Of a stretch of 64,000 nt of DNA, positions 1 through 7,545 are shown one piece after another. The position numbers were made by a program, and so were the translations under genes. The notes beneath the pieces are model-generated. The model was not told the DNA's origin. It did no database searches and saw nothing but the letters and a program-made list of their open reading frames with translations. Each line of letters begins with the position of its first letter. The first letter of the stretch is position 1. The stretch spans positions 28,092-92,091 of the forward strand of contig NZ_ABCK01000021.1 in assembly GCF_000170755.1 (NCBI RefSeq). Reading direction: 5' to 3'. Source of the stretch: Lentisphaera araneosa HTCC2155. Its GTDB lineage: Bacteria > Verrucomicrobiota > Lentisphaeria > Lentisphaerales > Lentisphaeraceae.

Positions 1-44
1 GAATACTCTCGTACCTCGAGTATCACTCAATCCAGACGTTAGTG
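1..44 (+). repeat. attC, 3' part only
   Basis: Window begins inside an attC. The right core site GTTAGTG is at 38-44. The preceding arm differs from both attC families seen further on. Confidence 0.6.
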
Positions 45-54
45 TAGAATAAAA

Positions 55-348
55 ATGAAAAAACTTTTATACATTACTCTGCTTATTACTCTTATGTCAT
101 GTTCATCAAAATCAGAACATTACAGAGTGAGTGATATTACAACAACTATACACGAAGATGGTTCATATACTGAATCTTGGACATGTTCATGTAGTATGGG
201 ACAATATTCAAAATATGATAAGTCTGGTGATTATTTTGAAAGCGGAACGATTGGATATTCAGACAAAACACTTGATGAACTTGCTATAGAATGGTCAATC
301 GAAGAAATACCAAATGAACAGAATATTGAAACTAAAAACAAACACTAA
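55..348 (+). CDS. Cassette-encoded small lipoprotein
   Basis: A 97-residue protein of unknown function. Residues 1-16 form a lipoprotein signal peptide with lipobox LMSC, so Cys16 should be lipidated and the protein held in a membrane facing the periplasm. The mature part is acidic and rich in Ser, Tyr and Asp. The ATG lies 11 bases after the left core site. Its stop codon TAA (346-348) is provided by the following attC (ACTAAC). I do not recognise a family. Confidence 0.75.
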   Translation: MKKLLYITLLITLMSCSSKSEHYRVSDITTTIHEDGSYTESWTCSCSMGQYSKYDKSGDYFESGTIGYSDKTLDELAIEWSIEEIPNEQNIETKNKH

Positions 349-408
349 CCAGGAGCTGCAGAGGAATTTCTTCGCTTCGCTCGAAATCCCTAATCTCGGT
401 CGTTAGGT
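343..408 (+). repeat. attC 1 (family A)
   Basis: Left core CACTAAC 343-349 and right core GTTAGGT 402-408. Inside, GGAATTTC pairs with GAAATCC around a short CG-rich loop. Nearly identical to attC 8 and to the arms of attC 2. Confidence 0.88.
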
Positions 409-421
409 GGAAAATAGAAAA

Positions 422-1096
422 ATGAAAAGACTACGAAAAATAGCATTAAATCTTAATAGATCTGATTGGCCAAATGATTATGGTTATCAATTTCTTTTAC
501 GGTCAAGATGCCTTTGTAATTACATTGAACGTAGACTTAAAAAAGAAATAGTTGAACTTATCGATTCTACTAAAATTGTGATTACAGGAGAAAAACGTGA
601 AAACAGTCAATTCTATATCAATTCTTCGAATATCGCCTGTTTAAATGTTCCGTTTAATCCTGAAACATATGACCTTTTAAAAGAACATGAATACAATGCT
701 TACATGGTAAATTTTTTGAAAGAGCATATCACAAATGAACCTAATATCTGTAATCAAGAAGCAAATAAATTATTTGATATAATAACTGATTTTGAAAATG
801 AAGGATCCATAAATAAATTCATTTATAAAAAGAAAATAAATAAAGATAAAAAATTAAAAATTATCCTCGAGCAAACCCTCACGGTTAGTGAGTTCGTTTT
901 AAAACTAGATATACAAAAATCAAAAGAAAGTGTTTATTCAAAAATAATTTTAAAAACAGATCCTGATGAACTAGCATTCCACTATAGATACAAAGACATT
1001 GTTTTTGAAGATAATTTTTTAATTGTAACTAGTCGAACAAGTGAACCACTGATAAAGCTGAATTTAGACGAAATTGAGCATAAAAACAACACCTAA
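422..1096 (+). CDS. Cassette-encoded protein of unknown function
   Basis: About 224 residues, Lys-, Asn- and Ile-rich, with no signal peptide or membrane segment, so probably cytoplasmic. An upstream in-frame GTG at 407 lies within the attC core, so ATG 422 is the likely start. The stop TAA at 1094-1096 is part of the next attC core ACCTAAC. Sequence features are limited to mixed charged helices near the N-terminus and a Phe/Ile-rich C-terminal half. No family recognised. Confidence 0.7.
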   Translation: MKRLRKIALNLNRSDWPNDYGYQFLLRSRCLCNYIERRLKKEIVELIDSTKIVITGEKRENSQFYINSSNIACLNVPFNPETYDLLKEHEYNAYMVNFLKEHITNEPNICNQEANKLFDIITDFENEGSINKFIYKKKINKDKKLKIILEQTLTVSEFVLKLDIQKSKESVYSKIILKTDPDELAFHYRYKDIVFEDNFLIVTSRTSEPLIKLNLDEIEHKNNT

Positions 1097-1187
1097 CCAT
1101 GAGCTGCAGAGGAATTTCTTCGCTTGGCAAAAAAAATGAAACATTTTTAGATGCCAATCTCGAAATCCCTAATCTCGGTCGTTAGGA
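1091..1187 (+). repeat. attC 2 (family A with enlarged terminal hairpin)
   Basis: Left core ACCTAAC 1091-1097 is a perfect RYYYAAC; right core GTTAGGA 1181-1187. Arms match family A, but the terminal loop is replaced by an extra palindrome: TTGGCA at 1124-1129 pairs with TGCCAA at 1152-1157, giving a 97-base site instead of 66. Confidence 0.87.
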
Positions 1188-1195
1188 TATAAAAT

Positions 1196-1645
1196 ATGAA
1201 AACAATATTCATCATACTCTTAGCACTTGTATCGTCATGTGACTTTATAGAAGTTACATCTACGAAAGAACCAAAAACTGAACGAGAGGCACTCAATTTG
1301 GCCGGAATTATATATGATCAAGAAATTGAATTCATTGATTTCACTTATTCCCCTGGTTTTCAAGATGATGGGATGGAAATAGTATTTGATATACCAAAAG
1401 AAAATATAAAATGGTTTTGGTACCATTCACCATTTTATGAAGAAGAAAAAATAGAATATAGTGTAGATAACAAGGACAATATAAAGTTCCCAATTTACGG
1501 AAATGGTAAATTATGGAAAGAAGCAGAAAATGCTACATCTGGATTATATTCAGTAGCTAGAGTGAATGGCAACGATTATAGCAAAATATTTGTAACTCAA
1601 AAAGGTAAAATATATAGATGTTATTTAAAATGGATAGAAATGTAA
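1196..1645 (+). CDS. Cassette-encoded lipoprotein
   Basis: A 149-residue protein with a lipobox ending VSSC at Cys15, indicating a secreted, lipid-anchored product. The mature domain alternates hydrophobic and polar residues with aromatic clusters (WFWYH near residue 78), as in a small beta-rich domain. No known family recognised. It occupies the third cassette, starting nine bases after the attC core. Confidence 0.72.
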   Translation: MKTIFIILLALVSSCDFIEVTSTKEPKTEREALNLAGIIYDQEIEFIDFTYSPGFQDDGMEIVFDIPKENIKWFWYHSPFYEEEKIEYSVDNKDNIKFPIYGNGKLWKEAENATSGLYSVARVNGNDYSKIFVTQKGKIYRCYLKWIEM

Positions 1646-1648
1646 GAA

Positions 1649-1714
1649 TCCTAACCAACAAATCGAAGGAAGATTTTCGTTTCACTCAAATCTCCCTCAT
1701 TTAAAACGTTAGTC
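1649..1714 (+). repeat. attC 3 (family B)
   Basis: Left core TCCTAAC 1649-1655, right core GTTAGTC 1708-1714. The arms GGAAGATTTTCG and CAAATCTCCCTC define a second attC family shared with attC 5 and 7. Confidence 0.85.
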
Positions 1715-1740
1715 AAAAAAATCAACAACGGAAAAACATC

Positions 1741-2193
1741 ATGAACAAATACTTAATTATATCTTTCATAAGTTTCTTTTTATTTTCTTGTTCGGAACAA
1801 ACAGAGACATCATCAGCTCCAACTACAGAAATAAAAAAAAATGAAAATAAGATCGTAGGAAATGTGCTCGATGGTTATGTGCCGGTAGCAGATAGTCCCG
1901 AAGAATTTTTGATCAATACATTTAAAAAGGTAAATAGCGGACAAATGACTTTAAAAGATTTTACAGCTATTTATACGGAAAAAGAATTAATTACGAATAA
2001 ATTTGCTCCCAAGAGAAAATTTGAGAGTATAAAGAAATTAGATCTAACTAAAAGGTTTGATTTAAAATCACGTGACTATAAGGAAACTGGTTCGCGACAA
2101 ATTATCATAAAATCTGAGGGAGAAACGACAGGAGATTTTTTTGTTAAAAAAATTGATGGTAAATACCGCTTTACAAATATGGACGGCGAGTAA
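1741..2193 (+). CDS. Cassette lipoprotein (first of two-gene cassette)
   Basis: A 150-residue predicted lipoprotein with lipobox LFSC (Cys17). Residues 45-140 look like a compact alpha/beta domain beginning around SPEEFLINTFKK and ending with a KKIDGKYRF strand, similar in style to DUF4878/NTF2-like lipoproteins, but I cannot name a family. The next gene starts three bases after the stop with no attC between, so both travel in one cassette and are probably translated together. Confidence 0.75.
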   Translation: MNKYLIISFISFFLFSCSEQTETSSAPTTEIKKNENKIVGNVLDGYVPVADSPEEFLINTFKKVNSGQMTLKDFTAIYTEKELITNKFAPKRKFESIKKLDLTKRFDLKSRDYKETGSRQIIIKSEGETTGDFFVKKIDGKYRFTNMDGE

Positions 2194-2196
2194 AAC

Positions 2197-2616
2197 ATGA
2201 CCACTAGTTTGAACGTACTATTAGCCTTATGCATTAGTTGTTTATTAACATCATGCTCACAACAAAATGAAGAAACCCCACAAGAGGGGTTAGAAGCAAT
2301 CATAGATTTATATGAAACTAAAAACATTACTAAACTTGTTAACGAAAGATATACAGAAATTCATAAATTTAAAAATGAAGAAGATAAACAAGAAGTGATT
2401 AATAAAATAACAAAATACATTTCTAATGAAAAAAAATATGAAGAAATGATTCTATTCTTTAAATCTGTACAAAACACAGAACCAAACTTTTCACAAACAG
2501 ATCCAAAATGGGTACAACCCACTGAAACTGGTGAAAGTGCAAACTTCAAAGGGAAACCAGGACAAACTTATACATTGTATGAAATGAAAAATGGTCTATG
2601 GGGTTTCCGCATGTAA
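2197..2616 (+). CDS. Cassette lipoprotein (second of two-gene cassette)
   Basis: A 139-residue predicted lipoprotein with lipobox LTSC (about Cys20). It resembles its upstream neighbour in architecture: a linker, then a domain built around GLEAIIDLYETKN and a final LYEMKNGLWGF strand, suggesting both are diverged copies of one NTF2-like lipoprotein type. That relation is inference from layout, not an alignment. Three-base spacing to the previous stop implies translational coupling. Confidence 0.72.
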   Translation: MTTSLNVLLALCISCLLTSCSQQNEETPQEGLEAIIDLYETKNITKLVNERYTEIHKFKNEEDKQEVINKITKYISNEKKYEEMILFFKSVQNTEPNFSQTDPKWVQPTETGESANFKGKPGQTYTLYEMKNGLWGFRM

Positions 2617-2623
2617 TGAACAT

Positions 2624-2704
2624 GACTAACCAAAAAATCGAACTGATATTTTCGTTTTGAATCAAATTTTAAATAGAAAATACAGCTCATTTAAGTCGTT
2701 AGAT
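2624..2704 (+). repeat. attC 4 (diverged family B)
   Basis: Left core GACTAAC 2624-2630, right core GTTAGAT 2698-2704; 81 bases, with an A/T-rich expanded terminal loop. Confidence 0.78.
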
Positions 2705-2727
2705 AATCATAAAATTTAAGGTAAGAA

Positions 2728-2940
2728 ATGAAGCAAAATTTAATCCTATGTATAGTTTTTTTATGCATATCTGGCTTTTTTGGAAAGAACTTAATTTCTA
2801 AAAAAGAATCACTAAACACAAGACAAAACTCTGCTCAAACGACAAGTATGATAATCACAGGTTTATTTACTTCATTCGGTCTAGTTTATGGATATAGAGC
2901 ATTCACTGTAAAAAGAAATAAAGAAACGGACAATATCTAA
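2728..2940 (+). CDS. Cassette-encoded small membrane protein
   Basis: A 70-residue protein with two hydrophobic stretches (about residues 3-20 and 41-57) joined by a polar loop and ending in a basic tail, consistent with a small two-pass inner-membrane protein or a signal-anchored one. The stop TAA at 2938-2940 lies in the attC core. Function unknown. Confidence 0.6.
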   Translation: MKQNLILCIVFLCISGFFGKNLISKKESLNTRQNSAQTTSMIITGLFTSFGLVYGYRAFTVKRNKETDNI

Positions 2941-3000
2941 CCAACAAATCGAAGGAAGATTTTCGTTCCACTCAAATCTCCCTCATTTAAATCGTTATGA
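2935..3000 (+). repeat. attC 5 (family B)
   Basis: Left core ATCTAAC 2935-2941 fits RYYYAAC exactly; right core GTTATGA 2994-3000 departs from GTTRRRY at one base. Arms nearly identical to attC 7. Confidence 0.85.
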
Positions 3001-3011
3001 GATAATATAAT

Positions 3012-3536
3012 ATGAAAGAAAACCTTGAAAATATATATGGCATATTTGTCTTCAATGAAGAAGACGAAAAATACTTCTTAAAAAACGATCACTATGATTA
3101 CTCTATTTATGAAGAATTTTTAAACAAATACACTTTTGATATAATTGAAGAAATCATTAAATATGTAGAAAGTAACTTGGACTTCATTTACAAAAGTGCA
3201 TCTGATAAACTTTTAAATACATATAATGAAGGTTGGAGATTTGACGAAGTTTACTGGAATGGTTTAACCATTTCAGAATTCTATGCAAAGTATCCTGGTG
3301 AAAAAGGAGACGAAATAGAAATTGTGGAAACTCGAGAAAGGTTACCAGAATTAACGGAAAAAGATTTTATCAAAAGGTTATATTACAAAGGTATAGTCTT
3401 TGATTATAACGAAGATGATCCATACGAGTACCCCGTACAAGTATATATAAATACAGTAAATGATTTATTTACTGAACATTCAATCAGTGTTTCTTTGAAT
3501 ATAAAAAATGAAATAATGAGTGTTGGATTAGCATAA
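3012..3536 (+). CDS. Cassette-encoded acidic cytoplasmic protein
   Basis: A 174-residue very acidic protein, rich in Glu, Asp and Tyr, with no signal peptide or membrane segment. It starts 11 bases after the attC core. The first third has helices around EEFLNKYTFDIIEEIIKYV and the C-terminus has two likely strands. It could be an immunity-type or DUF-type small soluble protein, but no family can be assigned from the sequence. Confidence 0.68.
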   Translation: MKENLENIYGIFVFNEEDEKYFLKNDHYDYSIYEEFLNKYTFDIIEEIIKYVESNLDFIYKSASDKLLNTYNEGWRFDEVYWNGLTISEFYAKYPGEKGDEIEIVETRERLPELTEKDFIKRLYYKGIVFDYNEDDPYEYPVQVYINTVNDLFTEHSISVSLNIKNEIMSVGLA

Positions 3537-3544
3537 TAGAAAAC

Positions 3545-3611
3545 TCATAACCAAAAACTGGAAGGAAGATCCTCGCTAAGGCTCGGATCTCCCTCAGTTA
3601 AGTCGTTAGAT
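3545..3611 (+). repeat. attC 6 (family B variant)
   Basis: Left core TCATAAC 3545-3551, right core GTTAGAT 3605-3611. The terminal arm forms GATCC...GGATC around a short loop. Confidence 0.82.
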
Positions 3612-3624
3612 CAAATAAAAAACA

Positions 3625-4119
3625 ATGAAAATATTCGCAGTAATCACAATAATTATAGTATTAATCCTAAGCGCATTTATAGGCCTCAACGTATTTATCA
3701 AAAATATCTATGAAGAAACTAAAGCTCAAGATGACAGTATTACTTTCACTCTTAAGGAAGTAGATCAGTCTGATCAGGTATTCATTGATAACATTACGTC
3801 TACATGGGAAGAGACACGTTTGAAAGACAACCTTGTAGAAATGGTTATTCAAAATCAAAAAACAAAGCCTTCAATGGATGCCGTCATACTACTCTTTACA
3901 TCAAAAATGGACAACTATTCCTATTTCAAGTGGGAACGAAACATGAAACATATTGCAGAAGGAAGTGTTCGTTCCATTGTACAACTATACTGTAATGATC
4001 AAATTATTTATCATTCAAAAAAACAAAATTATGTTTATATTAAATCTAAAAATATAATTCATTACTACACTGTTTCAGGTAATAAAATCTTAGAAATAAA
4101 ATACGAAAAAAAGATCTAA
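3625..4119 (+). CDS. Cassette-encoded membrane-anchored protein
   Basis: A 164-residue protein with a hydrophobic N-terminal segment (residues 3-25) that acts as a signal anchor, followed by a polar domain of about 135 residues rich in Lys, Ser and Tyr that should face the periplasm. The stop TAA (4117-4119) is supplied by the attC core ATCTAAC. No family recognised. Confidence 0.68.
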   Translation: MKIFAVITIIIVLILSAFIGLNVFIKNIYEETKAQDDSITFTLKEVDQSDQVFIDNITSTWEETRLKDNLVEMVIQNQKTKPSMDAVILLFTSKMDNYSYFKWERNMKHIAEGSVRSIVQLYCNDQIIYHSKKQNYVYIKSKNIIHYYTVSGNKILEIKYEKKI

Positions 4120-4179
4120 CCAACAAATCGAAGGAAGATTTTCGTTCCACTCAAATCTCCCTCATTTAAATCGTTATAG
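4114..4179 (+). repeat. attC 7 (family B)
   Basis: Left core ATCTAAC 4114-4120, right core GTTATAG 4173-4179. Nearly the same sequence as attC 5 over its whole 66 bases. Confidence 0.85.
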
Positions 4180-4253
4180 AATAAAATGAAAAAACCACAA
4201 CTATATGGTAAATATATAAGTACAGAACTATAGTACAACAAATGGAGAACATC

Positions 4254-4445
4254 ATGTCTGTAGCTATACAACGATCAACTATAATAAAAGCCGTTCAGGA
4301 TCTCCCTGAAGAAACAAGCGTAGAAGCAGCGATTGAAAAATTATATTTAATATCTAAAATTAAAAAAGGTATTAATCAAGCTGATGCAGGGCAAACATTA
4401 TCACATACAGAAGTAAAGAATAGACTTGGTAAATGGCTGAAATAA
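4254..4445 (+). CDS. Antitoxin of a type II toxin-antitoxin pair
   Basis: A 63-residue protein beginning at ATG 4254, chosen because GGAG at 4244-4247 sits six bases upstream; an in-frame ATG at 4242 overlaps that ribosome binding site. It is a short helical addiction-module antitoxin-like protein with the stretch IEKLYLISKIKKGINQADAG and a C-terminal VKNRLGKWLK helix. The toxin gene begins inside its 3' end (13-base overlap), the usual antitoxin-first order. Expected role: bind and neutralise the downstream toxin and repress the pair's own promoter. Confidence 0.8.
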   Translation: MSVAIQRSTIIKAVQDLPEETSVEAAIEKLYLISKIKKGINQADAGQTLSHTEVKNRLGKWLK

Positions 4446-4744
4446 GGTGGAGTACACAAGCTAGTGAAGATGTAGAAGCTATAGCTGAATTCATTGCTAG
4501 AGATTCAGAATTTTACGCAAAAATATTTGTTACCGAATTGTTCAACACAGTTGAACGACTCGAGACTTTTCCTGAGTCAGGAAGAATGATTCCTGAGTTT
4601 GAAGTACCTAATATCAGAGAAATCATTTTAGGTAATTATCGCATTATCTATAGAATAGAAAAAGAGCGCCCTGAAATACTAACAATTCACCACTCTTCTC
4701 AACTATTCAACAAAAGTCTAAACGGCCTTAGATCCACGATATAA
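4433..4744 (+). CDS. RelE/ParE-superfamily toxin
   Basis: A 103-residue protein with the RelE/ParE fold pattern: two N-terminal helices (ASEDVEAIAEFIARDSE), a helix with LFNTVERLETFPESGRMIPEF, and the conserved strand IREIILGNYRIIYRIE followed by a histidine-rich strand. Family members either cut mRNA at the ribosome (RelE) or poison gyrase (ParE); I cannot tell which applies. It overlaps the antitoxin by 13 bases. Such pairs are typical stabilising cassettes in large chromosomal integrons. Length is normal for the family. Confidence 0.85.
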   Translation: MAEIRWSTQASEDVEAIAEFIARDSEFYAKIFVTELFNTVERLETFPESGRMIPEFEVPNIREIILGNYRIIYRIEKERPEILTIHHSSQLFNKSLNGLRSTI

Positions 4745-4752
4745 AAAACGAT

Positions 4753-4818
4753 CTATAACCATGAGCTGCAGAGGAATTTCTTCGCTTCGCTCGAAATCCC
4801 TAATCTCGGTCGTTAGAG
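4753..4818 (+). repeat. attC 8 (family A)
   Basis: Left core CTATAAC 4753-4759, right core GTTAGAG 4812-4818; interior identical to attC 1 apart from a base or two. Last complete attC in the array. Confidence 0.87.
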
Positions 4819-5136
4819 TAGAATAAAAATAAAGATTTAGAGCATTAAGAATGCGAAGAATCTTTTTATCTAAATGCATGTCAAACATACAAAGTCGAGA
4901 ATTATCTAAATGCGACGCATAGCACACATGCGAATCAATCTTATCTTAAATGTGGAACGCAAAGTAAACGAATCTAAGAATCGAAATACAAATCAAATTA
5001 TCTGGAGTCAAACAAGAATCGAAATGTTTGGCGAAGCACACATATTTATAAATTAATCGCTAATTATCAACAATAAAAGAGAAAAGATCTAACAAAAATC
5101 TGTAAAGAGCATTTTTTATCAGAGTTTGATATAAAA
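4819..5136. other. Gene-free array tail with degenerate short repeats
   Basis: No convincing gene on either strand. Between about 4855 and 5045 a unit of roughly 38-45 bases recurs in degraded form: GAATC followed by TTATCTAAATGC-like text (about 4858, 4898, 4932) and AAGAATCGAAAT (about 4977 and 5014). A lone ATCTAAC at 5087-5093 resembles a left attC core without its partner. Probably a non-coding last cassette or decayed integron end. Confidence 0.45.
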
Positions 5137-7224
5137 TCAGTCCTCAAAGTTCTCTACTAAGGGAAAATCCTCAATCGCATTAAGCACCCACCAAGAACTC
5201 GTTCCACCGCTGTCGTTATTACCAGGAATGCCATTTGGACCCGGTTGAAATTGGTACTTCATAACTGCTTTTATAACTTCCTGAGTTCTTTCAGGCTTCG
5301 AAGACCATTGATAGGCATAAGGCGCCTCCATATCACATTCGTTGTTGAGTCCTTCAAAGCGAAACTTACGTAACTGACGTGGGAAGCCCTCTATTCCATC
5401 TGGTGAAACTGTACCAGCTTCAATATCTTTAAAACCAAAAAAGGTATCCAAAAGTTCCGTGAATTTTTCTTTTCCACCGGCTAATTTCACGCGCTCCTCC
5501 ATGGCAAAATGCGGTCGGAAAGAATAGTTCCACTGAGTCCCTTCATAGTAGTCGCCCTCTTTGAGCAAACCGGTTTCAGAGTCATATACTTTTTGCCAAA
5601 TATTGCGGTGTTCTGCATATTTATCATATAGGCTTTGAAGACCCTCTCCTTTTGCAATAAAACAAATCGCCGCAAAGGCAGAGGAGACATCTAGGGTGTG
5701 GGTATTAGATAAACCCTCAGCATGACCATTTTTAAGTATCTCTTGCACGCGGTCCATCTGAGCAAATTTATCCGCATTTTTCAATGCTTTTTTCCAGTCA
5801 ATGCCACCAAGTTTACCCTTGTGTTTGTAGGCATAGGCTAGCGTAACCCACTCCATGCCCGTACATTGACCGTCAAATTTCTTCATGTTTTTGGGGTCAC
5901 ACTTCTGATAACCACAAGGGAAGTAACCATGGGTATCCATGGCATTAATCATGCCCTTAATAACTTTTGATCCGTATTCTGGGTAGTATTTAACAAGCAG
6001 AGGAATTTGCGTTTTGTACACATCCCAAAGAGTTGAAAAATCCGTAACAAAAACTTCATCTTCCCAAAATGGGCTCTCATTATCGCAAATGGATGGTTTG
6101 ACTAATGAATGGTAGAGGTTGGAATAGAACAGTTTTTTATCGCGCTCATCCTTAGCCTTGTAATCAAGTCGTGTAAGGCATTGCTCCCAAGTCGATTCTG
6201 CTTGAGACCTGGCTTCGTCAAATGAGTTTGGTGCACTCATAAGATTGGCTTTGGCCTGCTCAACAGACCTGAACGAAAAGGCAATCTTTAACTCAATATT
6301 GGAGCCAGGCTCTGCGTCAAAGACATAATCGAGATAGAACATACGGCTATTTTTTCTCGTAAGTTTATTGATTTTAATTTCAGCTTTATCCGTGGACTTT
6401 TCGGGATCTGGGTTTGGAATCACAACTTTTCTTTTCTTATTATTGCCTTTACTTCGCTCTGGCCTTTCTCCAATCACATGATAGAAGGAACCATTTTTAA
6501 AGGAAACACTCGACTTGACGGCAAAATAATAATTAAAACCTATATGATTGAACTCACCTGTTAAAAGTGTCTCACTTTCTTTCTGCGCTTTGACATTACG
6601 AACATTATCCTCACGTGTATCTAAGCCCCCCTCAGAAAAGTCAATAGAAATTTGTGGGCTCTCCATATTCGCTGGGATATGATAACGATGAAAGCCAACT
6701 TTTTGCGAAGCAGTTAATTCGACCTTCACATCATTTTCAGCGATAGTGCAGTTGAAATAACCTGGATGAGCATTTTGCTCATTCATTTTAAAACGAGTTT
6801 TACGTGTTTCTTTGTTGTAGTTTGTCGTAGGACTAACGCGAAGAAAATTATAATAAATTCCTATTGTACCCGTGCCTGATTGCTGCATGTGAGTAAAGCC
6901 ATAGGCAGCATCTTTATACTTATCAAAGTACTGAGCTTTACCAGTAAAAGTTTTTTTATTAGCTCCATAGCCAGTCGGATAAGCACCGGTGTAAGGAATG
7001 ATTGATACCATACCAAAGGGCATTTGCGGCCCAGGGTGCGTATTCCCCTGCTGGGCTTTTTCCCAGTTCCAGGCTGCTGCCACGCCCTTTGCAGGTGGGA
7101 TATCCGTACCAGCATTACCATAAAAAGGGTCGGCGTATTTTAGCGCCTCGTTCAGGTGACCCTGTTGAGCACTTAGGCTCAAAATCCCTATTGATAAGGA
7201 ACAGAGTATTTTTGTGAAATTCAT
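5137..7224 (-). CDS. GH92-family alpha-mannosidase (variant C-terminus)
   Basis: A secreted exo-alpha-mannosidase-like enzyme of 695 residues with a signal peptide (1-19). GH92 landmarks are PFGMVSIIP at 69-77, PTGYG at 83-87, GFTHMQQSGTG at 109-119, NECDMEAPYAYQW before the end, and PGNNDSGGTSSWW near 667. GH92 enzymes are calcium-dependent and trim mannose ends from N-glycans or mannans. The acidic GNxDxG catalytic region is present, but the protein stops about 21 residues after it, whereas typical members carry a further beta-rich tail; this may be a distinct subgroup. GGAG lies ten bases before the ATG, and a CTGTCT-N18-CG-type promoter lies at 7282-7315. Confidence 0.85.
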   Translation of the reverse strand: MNFTKILCSLSIGILSLSAQQGHLNEALKYADPFYGNAGTDIPPAKGVAAAWNWEKAQQGNTHPGPQMPFGMVSIIPYTGAYPTGYGANKKTFTGKAQYFDKYKDAAYGFTHMQQSGTGTIGIYYNFLRVSPTTNYNKETRKTRFKMNEQNAHPGYFNCTIAENDVKVELTASQKVGFHRYHIPANMESPQISIDFSEGGLDTREDNVRNVKAQKESETLLTGEFNHIGFNYYFAVKSSVSFKNGSFYHVIGERPERSKGNNKKRKVVIPNPDPEKSTDKAEIKINKLTRKNSRMFYLDYVFDAEPGSNIELKIAFSFRSVEQAKANLMSAPNSFDEARSQAESTWEQCLTRLDYKAKDERDKKLFYSNLYHSLVKPSICDNESPFWEDEVFVTDFSTLWDVYKTQIPLLVKYYPEYGSKVIKGMINAMDTHGYFPCGYQKCDPKNMKKFDGQCTGMEWVTLAYAYKHKGKLGGIDWKKALKNADKFAQMDRVQEILKNGHAEGLSNTHTLDVSSAFAAICFIAKGEGLQSLYDKYAEHRNIWQKVYDSETGLLKEGDYYEGTQWNYSFRPHFAMEERVKLAGGKEKFTELLDTFFGFKDIEAGTVSPDGIEGFPRQLRKFRFEGLNNECDMEAPYAYQWSSKPERTQEVIKAVMKYQFQPGPNGIPGNNDSGGTSSWWVLNAIEDFPLVENFED

Positions 7225-7281
7225 GGTGATAGATCTCCAGCTAACAAAAAGCGTTATTAATAATATGAATATTCTTTGTAG

Positions 7282-7315
7282 ACCTATTTCGAATGTTTAG
7301 GACAAAAAAAGACAC
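7282..7315 (-). promoter_or_regulatory. CTGTCT-N18-CG element before GH92
   Basis: Reading on the minus strand: GTGTCT (7315-7310), 18 bases, CGAAATAGG (from 7291). About 66 bases before the ATG at 7224. One of 16 sites with the same hexamer and exactly the same spacing; see the regulon finding. Confidence 0.75.
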
Positions 7316-7435
7316 TAAATAAAATTAAATTCATTAAGCTAGTTATCGCGTATCATAACTTACCTCATCCCATCACAGTCATTTACTTTTTCGATTGGGT
7401 AGATAGTACTGCTAGTCGTTTTCTTTAATGCTTCG

Positions 7436-7530
7436 CACATGAGGGACCTGTCCCCCCTCACGCTCCCCGCAAGAGCCTGCCGGTCCTTGAACCGGTAAAT
7501 AAGCTGCTTTGCAGTCTTCCAACTGCCTTA
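7436..7530. other. Cluster of three small hairpins
   Basis: In the otherwise gene-free stretch 7316-7545, a locally GC-rich block carries GGGAC-CT-GTCCC (7443-7454), CCGGT-N6-ACCGG (7480-7495) and CTGC-TTT-GCAG (7504-7514). It lies downstream of the kinase stop codon. No T-run follows, so it is not a standard terminator; it may be an intergenic repeat element or an RNA processing site. Confidence 0.4.
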
Positions 7531-7545
7531 GCTACTTAATTGATT

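Larger units (their letters stand above)
1..5093 (+). mobile_element. Chromosomal integron cassette array (distal part)
   Basis: Small plus-strand genes alternate with 60-100 base imperfect palindromes that begin with (A/T)YCTAAC-like and end with GTTAGRN-like core sites, which is the attC layout of integron cassettes (RYYYAAC ... GTTRRRY). Cassette junctions fall after the G of each GTT at 38, 402, 1181, 1708, 2698, 2994, 3605, 4173 and 4812. All genes read the same way, so the attI site and tyrosine integrase IntI should lie left of base 1; none is visible here. After 4818 there is a gene-free tail and then a lone ATCTAAC at 5087-5093, which may mark the array's end. Cassette contents match sedentary chromosomal integrons: unknown exported proteins and a toxin-antitoxin pair. 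Confidence 0.88.

Noticed and set aside
407..421. GTG at 407 as start of the second cassette gene
   Set aside because: It falls inside the attC core, and ATG 422 is a normal start.
343..4818. Regular palindromic repeats as a CRISPR array
   Set aside because: Spacing is 200-900 bases with genes between, and repeats have integron core sites; no cas genes.
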